Shown: in pieces, positions 44,611-57,119 of the stretch
Layout: each line of letters starts with the position of its first letter
Numbering within the stretch: position 1 is the stretch's first letter
Assembly: GCF_030445035.2 (NCBI RefSeq)
Contig: NC_080683.1
Location: 89,055,675 to 89,119,674 of the forward strand
Reading direction: 5' to 3'
From: Dasypus novemcinctus
Lineage: Eukaryota; Chordata; Mammalia; Cingulata; Dasypodidae
Length of the DNA: 64,000 nucleotides
Position numbers and translations under genes: made by a program
Notes under the pieces: model-generated
Told to the model about the DNA's origin: nothing
Seen by the model: the letters and a program-made list of their open reading frames with translations, nothing else
Databases searched by the model: none

Positions 44611-47600
44611 TTTTTTTTTAATTTTTAATTTTGCCTTCAAAAAAGTTTTAGATCAGAGTAAAGTCACATACAGAATATAGGGGACTCCCATATACCCAAC
44701 ATCAAACCCTTTTCCCCCTTCCTGAGAAATGATCTTCTTACATGTGGATGTTATATTTGTTACAGCTGATGTACAGATATTGAAACATAGCTACTAACCA
44801 TGGTTCCATTATGGTTTACATTATGGTTTATATTTTAGACTGTACACTTTTCTAAATTTTTAGTTACATTTTGGTTTACATTTTAGACTACACACTTTTA
44901 TAAATTTTTGGTGAAATTTAACATGGCCTGTATCCATCATTGCACAATCTCGTGGAACACTTCCATTGCCCCCTAGTTACCCCCTTTTCCATCTATTCTA
45001 TTCCTCTCTCCCCCTCCACTCATGGCCCACAGTGACAAACAAGCTTCATTGCTTGAAGGACCGGATTCATAGATATCTGCAACAATGCTGAGAGCTTGGC
45101 AAACTAGTCTGTCCTCTCCAATTGGGAGCCACCCATGCTCTCTCTCGACACCCTTCCCTCTGTTTGAGAACATCAGGCCTCCCTGGGATGAGGGTACAAC
45201 ACCTTCCCACTCATTGTATGGATCTCTACCCAATGATATAACACACAATGACAAGATGAACATTCCACACTCCCTAGAAGCCTGCTCCAGGTGCACCCTG
45301 TGCCAGATGCCCCCCAATCAAACCTTTAAACAATTAACCCTTCCTTATTATATTTTCTAAAGAGTTTTCCAACATTATAATTTCATGTACCTGACAATCT
45401 CCCGTGTTTATCTACTCACCCCGAACCCTCCCCTCAATTCCATGGACCATCTGACCCATCTTCCCTCCCTAGCCCCCCTCAAGCCTGCAAAGCCCCTCCC
45501 AATAGTATCCCTATGCACCCATCCTATCCATTTACTGCTATGTACCTCTACTTTATCATAGATTTCACCCATGTAAGCATCAGCTCAGACTTTTCCTTCC
45601 CCCTGCTCGCAATTTCCTGTACGCTTATTGTCCAGTATCTAGCTCTCTGAGACAGCTTGATTTGCTTAATTCATATCAGAGAGGTCATATATAATTTGTC
45701 CTTCAATGCCTGGCTTGCTTCACTCAACATAAAGTCCTCAAGATTCATCCATGTTATCTCATGTGTTAGTACTGTATTCCTTCTTAAAGTTAACCAGCAT
45801 TCCATTCTATGTATGTGCCACATTTGGTTTATCCATTCATCTGTTGATGGGCATTTGGGTTTAGGTGATAATGAAAAATGCCACTATGAACATTGCTGTG
45901 TATATATTGGTTTGTGTTCTTGTTTGCAGTTCTTCTGGGTATGTAGCCAGCAGTGGAATTGCTGGGTGATATGGCAAATGTATAGCTAGTTTTTGGAGGA
46001 ACTGCCAAATTGTCCTCCAGAATGGCTGGATCCTTCTGCATTCCCACCAGCAGTGGATGAGGATTCCCATTCCTCCATATTCTCTACAATACTTACAGTC
46101 TTGTTTTTTTAATAGCCATCAGTCTAATGGGTATAAGATGGTATCTTATTCTGATTTTGATTTGCATTTCCTTAATAGCTAGTGATGTTGAGCATCTTTT
46201 CATGTACTTTTTAGCCACTTGTTTTTCTTTTTTGGAGGAGCATCTGTTCAAATCTCTTGCCCATTTTTTAGATAAGATGTTTCTCTTTTTATTTTTGAGA
46301 TATAGGATATCTTTATATATGGTGGTTATTAGTCTCCTATCAGATATATGGTTACCAAATATTTTCTCCCATTGGGTAGGCTGTCTTTTCACTTTCTTGA
46401 TAAACTCCTTTAAGGTGCAAAAGGCTTTAATTTTGAGGAGGTCCCATTTATCTACTTTTTTCTTTTGCTGCTCATGCTTTGGGTGTGAAGTTCATGAAAT
46501 CATTTCCTATTACAAGGTCCTGTAGATGCTTCCCTACATTGTCTTGCAAAGTCTTTACAGTCTGGCTTTTATTTTGAGGTCTTTGATCCATCTTGAGTTG
46601 ATTTTTGTGTAAGGTGTGAGATGGTGATCCTCTTTCACTTTTTAGTATATGGATATCCAGTTCTCCAAGCACCATTTGTTGAAGAGGCCATTCTCTCCCA
46701 GTTGAGTGGGCTTGGTGGCCTTGTCAAATATAAGATGACTGTATATGTGAGAATCTATATCAGAACTCTCAATTCAGTTCCATTGGTTAGTGTGTCCATC
46801 CTTGTGCCAATACCGTGCTGTTTTGACCACTCTAGCTTTGTAGTATGTTTTAAAGTCAGGTAGTATGATTCCTCCTATTACATTTTTCTTTTTCAATATG
46901 TCTTTGGCTATTTGGGGCCTCTTTCCTTTCCAAATAAATTTCATAGTTAGTTTTTCCAGTTCATGAAAAAATGCTGTGCTGATTTTTATCAGGACTGCAT
47001 TAAATCTGTACATTAGTTTTGGTAGGATAGACATTTAAATGATGGTTAGTCTTCCTATCCATGAACAGGGAATACACTTCCATTTATTTAAGTTTTCTTT
47101 GATTTCCTTTAACAATGTTGTGTAGTTTTCTGTGTATAAGTCTTTTACATCTTTAGTTAAATTTATTCCTAGGTATTCAATTTTTAAATTTACTGTTGTA
47201 AGTGCTATTTGTTTCTTGATTTCTTCCTCAGATTGCTCATTATGAGTGTTCAGAATGCTACTGATTTTTTCACATTGATCTTATAACCTCTGACTTTACT
47301 GAACTCATTTGTAATTTCTAGAAGCTTTGTTGTAGATTTCTCAGGGCTTTCTATGTATAGGATCATATTTCCTGCAAACAGTGAAATTTTGTCTTCTTCT
47401 TTTCCAGTTTGGATTCTGTTTATATCTGCTTCTTGCCACAGTGCTTGAGCAAGTACTTCTAACATGATGTTAAATAGGAGGGGTGATCATGGGCATCCTT
47501 GTCTTGTTCCTGATCTTAGAGGGAAAGATTGTAGGATTTCACCATTGTAAATGATGTTAGCAGTCGGTTTTTCATATATACCCTTGATGGTGTTCAGAAA

Positions 47601-50600
47601 GTTTCCTTCTATTCCCATCTTTTGCAGTGTTTTTGTCAGGAAAGGGTGCTGTATTTTGTCCAATACTTTTTCTGCATCTATAGATAGGATCATGTGAATT
47701 TTTTCCCTTCGATCTGTTTATGTGGTGTATTTCATTGATTGCTCTTCTTATGTTGAACCATCCTTGTATATCAGGGATAAAACCCACTTGGTCATGGTGT
47801 ATAATTCATCTGATGTATTGTTGAATATAATTAGCAAGTATTTTGTTGAGTATTTTAGCATCTAGGTTCATTAGAGAGATTGATCTGTAATTTTCTTTCC
47901 TTGTGGTGTCTTTGGCTTTGGTATTAGGATAAGGTTGGCATCATAGAATGAGTTAGGCAATGTTCCTTCTATTTTGATTTTTTGAAAGAGCTTAAGCAAG
48001 ATTGGTGTTAGTTCTTTCTGGAATGCTTGGTAGAATTCACCTGTGAGGCCACCTGGCCAGGGGATTTTCTTAGTTGGGAGGTTTTTAATGACTGATTCTC
48101 TTTTCTTGTGATTGGCCTGTTAAAATCATCAATTTCTTCTTTCATCAATGTAGGCTGCTTATGTGTTTCTATGAGTTTGTCCATTTCCTCTAAATTGTCC
48201 TTCTTATTGGCATATAGTTTTTCAAAATAACCTCTTATGATACTCTTTCTTTTTGTGGGGTGATATCCCCTTTCTCATGTCTTATTTTGTGTATTTGTAT
48301 TTTCCTTTTTTCTTTGTTAGTCTAGCTAAGGGTTTGTCAATTTTATTGATTTCATCAAAGAACTTTGTTTTGTTTATTTTTTGTAGAGCTTTCTATTTTT
48401 CTATTTCATTTAGTTATACTCTGATGTTTGTTATTTCTTTCTTTCTTCTTCCTTTGGTGTTAGTTTTTTTTTTTTTTAACTAATTCCTCTAAGTGTGCAG
48501 TTAGGTCTTTGATTTTAGCTCTTCTTTTTTGATGTGTGAATTTATGGCTATGAATTTCCCTCCAGGACAGCTTTTGCTGCATCCCATAAATTTTGATATT
48601 TTGTGTTGTCCTTTTCATTGATTTCAAGGTAGTTACTGATTTCTTTTGAGATTTCCTCCTTGACCTACTCTTTGTCTAAGAGTGTTGCTTAACTTCCTTA
48701 TGTTTGTGCCTAATCTGGTTCTCTGACCCTTGGAGATTTCCAACTTTATTCCACTATGGTCAGAGAAATTATTTTGTAAGATTTCAATCTTTCTGAATTC
48801 ATTGAGACTTTCTCTGTGGCCTATAATGTGGTCTATCATGAAGAATGATCCATGTGCACTTGAGAAAAATGTACACCCTGCTGCATTTGGGTGTAGTGTT
48901 GTGTATACGTCTATTAGACCCAGATCTTCTAATATATTATTCAAAGTCTTTGTTTCTTTATTAATTCTCTGTTGAGATGTTCTGTCTAATGGTGATAATG
49001 GTATATTAAAGTCCTCCACTATAATTGTACAGGCATCTATTCCTTCACTTAATTTTTCCAGTGTTTGCCTCATGTATTGGTTAGGTGCATAAATGTTTAT
49101 GATTGTTCTTTCTTCTTGAATGATTACCCCTTTTACTAATATATAGTGTCCTTCTTTGTCTCTGACAATAGTTTTGCATTTAAAGTCTATTTTGTCTTAT
49201 GTTAGTATAGTTACTCCTGCCCTTTTTTAGTTATTGTTTTCTGGTAAGATTGTTTTTCAGTTGTTCACTTTCAACCTCCTTGAATCCTGGGGTCTAAGGT
49301 TGGTTTCTTATAGACAGCATATAGCTTGGTCATATTTCCTTATCCATTCTGCCAATCTGTATCTCTTGACTGGTGAGTTTAATCCATTAACATTCAGTGT
49401 TATTATTCTCAAGGAATTACTTACTTTAGCCACAGTTTCTTTGGGTTTGTTTATGTCATATGTTGTTTTTATTTCTCTTTTTGTCTTTTTGTTGTTCTTA
49501 CACTCTCCTCCAACTCTGTCTCTCCTGTTTTGCTTTCCTCAGAACTCCCTTTAGTATTTCTTGAAGGGCAGGTTTCTTATTGGCATACTCTCTTAGTTTC
49601 TGTTTATCTGCGAATATTTTGAACTCTGTCATTTCTGAATGCCAGCTTTGTTGGATTGAGTATTCTTGGCTGGAATTTTTTTTCTTTTAGTACCTTGACT
49701 ATGTCATACCACTGCTTTCTTGCCTCCATGGTTTCAGATGAGAAATCAGCACTTAATCTTATTGACCTTCACTTGTATGTGATGGTTCTCTTTTTTTCTT
49801 GCTGCCATCAGTATTTTCTCTTTTACTTGAGCATTGGATAATTTGAAAAATACATGTCTTGGAGTAGGCCTGCTGGGATTTATGCTCTTTGGGGTGCTTT
49901 GCACTTCTTGGACATATACATCCATCTCCCTCAATAGGTTTGGGAATTTTTCAGCCATTATTTCCTCCAACACCTCTTTTGTCCCCTTTCCCTTCTCTTC
50001 TCCTTCTGGGATGCCTATAATGTGTATGTTTGTGCATTTTGTGTTAACATTCAGATCCCTAAGTCCCTGCTGGATTTTTTCTGTCTTTTTATCTATCAAT
50101 TCTACTATCTGTTTGATTTCAGATGTACTGTCTTCCACATCACTAATTCTTTCCTCTGTCTCTTCAAATCTGCTGTTATTTGCTGGGAGTGTATTTTTGA
50201 TTTCTTGGATTGTGCCGTTCATTACCATCATATCCATTATGTTTTTGTGTATGTTTACAATTTCTTCTGTATGCTCTCCATGTGTTTTCTTCACATCCTT
50301 TATCGCTTTCTTCACTTCATTAAGTTGGCCCATGATATTTGTTTGGAGATCTTTGATTAGTTGTTTGATTCTGTTCCTCTTCCTGGTTTTCAGTTTTTCC
50401 ATTCGATTGGGCCATGTCTCCCTGATTATTGGTATGGTTTGTAAATTTTTGTTGCTGTGTGGTCATCATTTTTTCTTGATGGGTTTGTTTAGTTGGTTTG
50501 CTTCTCTGTCTAGTTTTGGTTTTTATTTAGGTGCTATTTTTGTGTGTGTGTTAAGTCTTCTCTTTGACACTTTCTTCTTCCTATTCTATTTCCTTGTTAA

Positions 50601-51000
50601 GTTCCCTTGAAGGAAAAAGACTAGGGCTGGGGAAAGTGAAAGAGGTAAGAAAAGAAAAAGTATAATAGTAGTATTGATAGTAAATATTAGCAGAAGAAAC
50701 ATATAAGATTTAGGAGAATGAATATTAAACTCATGTGAGCTGTGTAGAGTTATAACAATAAAAAAGTGGAGTACCTACAATGAGATGGGAAACTGAATAT
50801 GGAGAAGTGTATAGTATGAATTAGAAGCCAGTGTGATCAAGAGTGAGGGAAAGAGAAAAAAGGACAATAACATAAAGAGTATATAAATGATAGAAAACAA
50901 AATAGAGGTGTTAGAAATAAAAAGCCAGAAAAATTGGGGGCTAAACATAGGGAGGTGGGATGTAAGACCAACAACAGAAGATGGAAGACAGAAAGTATTA
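44611..51000 (-). mobile_element. near-full-length L1 LINE, inactive
   Basis: On the minus strand, from 51,000: about 600 bp of 5' UTR and ORF1 start; ORF1 text at 50,402-49,746 (coiled coil, then NIHIIGIPEGEEKGKG and FPNLLREMDVYVQE of the RRM/CTD); ORF2 from about 49,600, with endonuclease EDFNIPLSPLDR and FSDHSGIKLEIS (49,073-48,633), RT at 47,693-47,250 ([20 protein letters not shown]) and C-terminal part to 45,830; then about 1 kb of 3' UTR and an A-rich end at 44,611-44,640. ORF2 is broken into many frames. The RT active-site motif FADD reads FAGN (47,378-47,367) and the endonuclease GDFN reads EDFN. Dead, middle-aged copy, absent from units A and C. Confidence 0.88.
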
Positions 51001-52460
51001 CTCATTTCCTCCATTTCTTTGATTAATGATTTTTTTCAGGTGAATTATCATTTCTCCAACTAAATTGCAACCTCCTTGAAGTTGAGATCTATACAACAAC
51101 CACAACTAGGAGGAGGACTTTAAGTCAAGTTTTCATTTTACCAAAGAAGGCATGCAATTTAATGAATTATTACATTTGACATTTTTGCATGAGATATTGT
51201 ACTAGATGTTGGAACAGATGATGTATAGATTCACCCTTTGCCTTGATAGTTAGAAAAAATAAAAGTACGTCTATTGAAATGAGTTAATTGATGCCATGAT
51301 GGGGCAGTGTCAAAGATTATGTGCATTTAGCCCAACTTTGAAGGATTTGGGACACTTCTCAAGGCACTTGCACCTAAGAAGGGACAGAAAATTTTAGGAA
51401 TCACTGAAAGCAGGAAGGGCAGGGGCAAAGAATGTTGCAGGTACATTCAAAAGTCTGGAGGTGAGGGAAATAAGGAAATCATTTGCTATGCAAGTGTCAT
51501 CGAGTCTTCTGTTTCCAAAAAACCAAGATTCCCTGGTTTCCATGAGGAGTGGGGCATTTGTCATGGAGCAAAGGTGTTCAGATAGTGGCCTTGGAGTTCC
51601 CTCCAAACCTTTTGGGCAGTTGCAAGATCCTCCTTTTCCCATCTCAATATCTATGGGAAGGCATATATTCTTTTCTTTTCATAATTCAACAAGTAATACA
51701 TTACAACAGAAAGAGCAGAAGGACATGTGAGAATCCAATTATACTTTCTTAAGCCAGAAATTAGAGGTTTACAAACATGTATAACATTAGAATTCTTCTC
51801 ACTGAATGTTTTTTGTTTTGGAACATGAAGTGATTTTTCATTAAAACTATGATATCTATGTTAATATGTAAAGACTTTATTATACAATTGATCTATTAAA
51901 TAAATGTTTCAAGATTTTGTTTTAATTTTAATTTTGAGAAGGCACATTGACATAAAAAAAAGTAGATTTGGTTCCTCATTTTCAAGAGTGAAAAGGTCCT
52001 AGATTAAAATTTAAAAGTTTGAAAACTGCTGCTGAAAGGAATTTCCTCATGGAAATGAAGACAGCCACCTGGTAAAAACATAGTGGTTAGAGCAGAGCCC
52101 TGTTCCAAGGCTCATGGAGATGGAACTATTGTGCAGAATAGAGTGTATCTCAGTGGTTGGATTTATTATAGGCTCCCTCAGCAACAGGAATCCTTTGATC
52201 TATTAATTCTCTTTTTTGATAATTGTGCTTTAGTACTCTTCATTTAGGACTTTCACTGTTCCTTCTACTTCCAATCAGAATACCTTATAAGTTATGGTCC
52301 AAATGAGGATGCTTTTGAGAATATAATGGGAGGACATTAGTATTTTTATACCAGGACAACAGGTTTAAACTGGTGATATCATTCTTATCCTGTCCAGTAA
52401 TTATATACAAAGGTTGAACTGCTTAGTCAAAAGATAGTAAAGCTGGTTTACGTTCTGTTT

Positions 52461-52800
52461 ATGCATAATTACATGAAAGACATCCACACCAATGACTACA
52501 TTAGTCCAGATTTGATTAGGTTTCAACAGTGTTTTTTCTATTTGCATGGTAAAACCTACTTTTTTTTAAAGTTGAGTTTTAAAGTTAGAGAATCTCATTC
52601 ACATTCACGTTTGCTATCTTAACTCAAAGACAAAAACTATACTATGGAATATGGAGTAGGTTAATATGTCAGCATCATGTGCTCAGAAGAGTAGGGTTGA
52701 TTACATTTGTTTGATTAGAATTAGTTAATACATTCCTGGGGGCAGAGTCTGTAACATTGGGGGCATGGTCTTGAATTCCAGCCCCATCATAAGGCCAGTG
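52461..52800 (+). promoter_or_regulatory. eroded promoter region of RFPL4B copy 4
   Basis: The 11-bp block atgcataatta survives at 52,461-52,471. The CRE-like site reads gtaaca, the G-rich box gggggcatgg, and the TATA-like box catcataagg (52,785-52,794). Core elements are thus degraded, in line with the dead coding exon. Confidence 0.45.
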
Positions 52801-54249
52801 CATCAGCTCAAGCTCATTGCTGAGAGGAGCAGAGAGGCAGTGAGGTACAGGGAGAGACGTCTAACTTTTAGCTACTCAACTGAAAATCTCCAGCTCAAGG
52901 GAGCCAGCTCTTCACTCTTGGATATTTTCATTGTCTATTTCTGTCTCCTTGGTTACAACATCTTTTTCTAATGCCTTCACTTTTGGATTTAAGGAAGAAA
53001 ATTCTCTCTGTTGTCATCGTACCAGACCCGATCAGCTTGGAAGTTCCTTGAGGAAATGAAAAGCTTCCAAGGACTCCAAGTCATATGTGTATAGCTACCT
53101 TCACTATGGTGATACTCATTTGTATTTCCAGGGTCTAGCTGAGTCTGGGAGTTTGGTAGGCTCTTGCATGAATGTGTTCCAGGATGCAGGACACTTCTAG
53201 CAAACCATTTTTTTGGGCTGCCTGCACAAGTGAAATATATCTTTCTGTAATAATGTTGGGTTTGTTCTGTTCCTTGCTCTATCTCTGAATGTAACTTTAG
53301 CTGCACTGGAATTTGTGATTTGTCAATTTGTAGTAAGAATGAAGTCTGCTTGTAATCATTTAGTGTGTACACTTTTAGGGAAGACATCTCTGTTCGCACC
53401 CCCTCTGAAGGCCCTGACGAGCCTTAATTGGCTGATTTTGGGTTCTGTTCTGAGCATGGTCTATTCAGACAGGCCCCACATGTCAGATTTAGGGCTCCTA
53501 AAGTAGGGCAACTGTTTAGTAAGTCCCAGATGGAGGCTGTCAGTGTACCCGGGGTTCTCAAGCTTCAGGAGCAGCTGAGTTGGTGTAGCTGAAAGCCTCC
53601 TTCCTTGTCATTAACACTCTTCTGGGTGCTGTTCAGATAGGATTAATTCAGAGAGGCCAAAACCAATAACTAAATATGGTAGTCAAAGTCAATCAAGCCT
53701 TGATTTGCTTTTTAACATTTACTCTGAATATTTCATCCGAGTTTACAATGGGCAATTCATGTTTGCAGTGGGTTTTGCTAGTTTTACTCATATATTTTAA
53801 TTTTCTTTAAAATTCTGAATGGCCCTTAAAGTCATCTTTATGTGATGACTAGAGTAGAATTAACTTTATTCTTAAGACTGAATTTTGATGTAGAAATTGT
53901 TTGATCCCTGAATGGTAGATTACCTACAAAGGATGGAAGAGAGACTGTGACCCTGGATCATATTAAATCCAGCTCAGCTCAGCCTCCACAGAGAGAAGCT
54001 GTGGCCAGGTCAGACAAGACCTCACCAGGAAGTCTCCAGACAAGGTAAACTGTGCTGCATGAAAAGAGAGTTTCCTTTGTCCTATTCTCTTATGTCAGGG
54101 AACCTAATGAATCCTTTAACACAATGATTTGAGCTTTCCTAGTAATTCAAGCCTTTTGACATATGTATAAATATTTTTAATTACCATTCATTTACAAACT
54201 ACAAGAAACATTAACATGATAATTTTCATTATCTTATTTAATATTGCTT

Positions 54250-54420
54250 ATTTTTAATAGACTTTTTATTTATTTTAAAAGATACATAGATAACACAAAA
54301 TGTTACATTAAAAAATGCAAGAGTCTCCCATTTACCACACTCCCTCACTCCCCACTGGTCCCATATCAACAACTTTTTCCATTAGTGTGGTACATTCATT
54401 GCACTTGATGATTACACAAT
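54250..54420 (-). mobile_element. 5'-truncated L1-type 3' tail insertion
   Basis: About 170 bp in antisense matching the terminal part of the tail at 42,746 and 2,835 ('gttacattaaaaaatgcaag'). It lies in the 5' UTR intron of copy 4 and is missing from the same place in copies 2 and 3. No clear target duplication. Confidence 0.65.
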
Positions 54421-54766
54421 GTCTTCTAAGTTTTATACAGTTTCTACATTTAACTCTTGCTTAAGATTGCATCATACAGATATATTATTATGAACTTGAA
54501 CATACTCTTGTCTTGTTTATAGATTTTTTTTTCTCTTATTTTTCAACCAGGGATAATATTAAAAGGAAGAAGTGTCTTCTTTTGTTCATTCAATCATTAT
54601 ATTGTGTCAAGATTACGCTTCAACACAATATGCTAATTTTAATTTTTATATTGGATTTAGACACATTCTAGTTAATGAAGAGTAGAAGGCTCCAGATCAC
54701 TTCCAGCATCTAATAAAGGGCAATTTCAGCTCAGTTCTGTCGACTGCTGAAGGACCTTCAAGAATA

Positions 54767-55559
54767 ATGGCTACAAGCCTGCAAGAGGAGGCAAGCTCTG
54801 TTTGTCTGGAGTTTTTCTCCGATCCCTTTTCTCTTTCTGTGCACACACCTTCTATTTTGATTGTATTAAAACTTGGATGCTAAAAAGGGAGAAGAGAGCA
54901 ATGACCTGCCCTCTGTTTCAAATAGTAAGTGAGAAACATCCTAAGGAAGAATGGCAAATCCGAGTGTTAACTCTTCTCATCAAACAACATGACCCCCTAC
55001 TGGAGCAAAGTCTGCACTTATGAGATACAATCCTGAGGTTCCAAGAGCATATGACCCTGGATGCTCCCACCGCCAACCCCTTCCTTGTCCTCCCCCAAGA
55101 CCTAAGGATCGCTCAGTGTGGAAAGACCTGCCACAACCCACACTGATTTACCCACACAGCCTGTGTCCTGGGCTCCTCCTGCTTCCTCTTCGGCTGCCAT
55201 TATTGGAAGGTAGAAGTGGTAGAGGGGAAAGAATGGGCATTAGGTGTCTGCAAGGAGAATGAACAGAAAGGAGAAGAACACTTTATCCTCTGAGCTTGGC
55301 TTTTGGGTTATCAGCTTGAAGGGAAATGCAATCTACTCTAGCTCCTTCCCACAGACCAGAATTCCTACCAGAGCTGACCATGACTGTGTGGGAATTTTCC
55401 TAGATGTCAACCTGGAAGAAATCTAGTTTTTTTATGTAATAAATTATCCCTCATTTATACAAGACTGACACCTCCTCTTTGGAGTCTTTGTGTCCTTTCC
55501 TCTGTCCTGAGCAGCCTGGAGCTGGTGACAACAGTGCCCCATTGAAACTCTGCCCATGA
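54767..55559 (+). pseudogene. RFPL4B: RFPL4B-like copy 4, decayed
   Basis: It aligns with copies 2 and 3 along the full coding exon but is broken many times. Codons 10-12 have lost three bases, removing the first RING Cys; a one-base loss near 54,834 shifts the frame before the third RING Cys; the second Cys of the last RING pair is Phe (CPLF); TGA follows 'SLHL' at 55,021; about 20 bp are missing near 55,140; a small loss near 55,257 and TAG at 55,424-55,426 follow. The start codon context, splice donor (54,045), acceptor (54,660) and AATAAA (55,966) remain. It is a host-gene pseudogene from segmental duplication, clearly older in decay than copy 1. Confidence 0.92.
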
Positions 55560-57119
55560 GAAACTCAGCTCTTCATAGAAGCTTTGCCAGATTGTGTGAG
55601 ACTTTTTACCCTAAGAAACATATGAATGACTGAGGGAGAGACAATATGCTGTAGCAGAGAGATTTGATATATTTCTGAGACCTTTACTACCATTTGTAGA
55701 CTTGGTAGCTTAATAATTTCAACATCTTAAGGAATGGTGTTAAGCTCTCTTCCTTGCTTGTAAATGGGGAGAGATATGCAGATAACTAATGATTAGAGAC
55801 AACACTGCACTTTGTCTTTTAATAATTAATAAACATTGATTACTAGAGTGTAAATTTGTAGATTATTAGATTTTATGGTTAGAAACAATATCCTTTTCAT
55901 TATTTTATACCCTGTCTTGTAGCATCATGATTTCATGATAATTGAGAACTCTCCATTGTCTATTTAATAAAATGTTTGGTGTTTTCATATTTATTTCATT
56001 CTGTTTGGCTTCCAATCCCATGTATATTTCCCCTCCCTCCACAAAACTGGGTTCCCCCCTTATGCCAGACCCTTCCCTTTTCAATACATTCCCTTTGTTC
56101 AAGACTGCAATTTCCCATATGCATGTTTTATACTCTGCCATGATGGCTCACTTACAAACTGTTCAGGGCACTTAGGATTGCTCGTTTTCTGATTTATTGA
56201 GTTAACCAATTCTGACTTGACGCCCTCCCACCAGGGCTGGACTGGGCCCTATTATGAAATCTACCTCTGTATTCCTTTCCCAAGAGACCAAGAATTGTCA
56301 TCTCCTTTCTCTTTCCAATGCCACTGGGAAAAGGAGCCAGCCACTTTTTTCCCCTTATTCTTCTTTGATCCCCAAGATGAATTCACTTTAGGGATCTCCA
56401 TCCTTCCCTCACACTATGCAGGCCTGGATTGGGTCATGTTGATCCACCTCAACAGGTCTTTGAAATGGTGAATATCATTGAGAAATGTTTGCAGTATTAG
56501 TCTCTTTCTTCTTAAAATGGTTTCCTAATTTTTTGATCTTGAACTCTAGTAAGAAATGTTTTTCTATCCAGTACATAATGTGTGCATAAGAAACAAAAGT
56601 TTTCCAAAACAGTATTTATGCTTACAAGGAGTGAAATAAAATATTCTTTTTTAAAAAATTTTATGACACTTCATTGGAAAAAAATGCTTGTCTTACACAC
56701 AAATTTAATTTCACACCTCACTAATAGGTTGTTCACAAACAGGGTGAGAAACTAGGAAGGACACCTAGGTTTCCATATTCCTTCCCAGACCATTGAATTC
56801 TCAAGGGAGAGGCAGCTTTGGTTTCTCTGGGGTTAAAAGCAATAGCTTGCTTTTTTTTTTTTTTTTTTTGCACATTTAAACCCTTCTTCCAAGGTCTCTG
56901 TCCTTCAATGGACTTTCTATTTCTTCTTTAAGAAATTTTAAATCTCAAGCTTCCTTTCTTTAATGGAGGGATGTTAGGCTTCTTTCCTCATAAATTTTTG
57001 GGTATGTACAGTGGCCAATGAATGATCTGTTCCTTTGCTACTGCCTTATTTAGTCTCTGTGGTCAAGTGGATGGGAAACGGTGAGACAGGAGCCTCATCC
57101 ATATGCTACCCAGCTGGTA

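Larger units (their letters stand above)
35826..51475 (+). repeat. RFPL4B tandem unit B, expanded by L1 insertion
   Basis: The unit starts at the join near 35,800-35,826 ('gaaatgatttgctatgcaag') and ends with the L2-like segment 51,001-51,475. The order is upstream region, promoter (36,796-37,135), exon 1 with donor agag|gtaagc near 37,175, an L1 tail piece (37,296-37,551), an old SINE (38,359-38,536), a second 5' exon, coding exon 39,373-40,185, 3' flank to about 42,000, the endonuclease part of an old L1 (42,000-42,745), then about 8.3 kb of L1 material up to 51,000. The 40,186-42,000 flank has no gene and parallels 55,560-57,120 of unit C. Confidence 0.75.

Noticed and set aside
49834-50610. 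Open plus-strand frame of 258 codons with many hydrophobic residues
   Set aside because: It lies antisense to L1 ORF1; the hydrophobic look comes from reading Lys/Glu-rich L1 coding text backwards.
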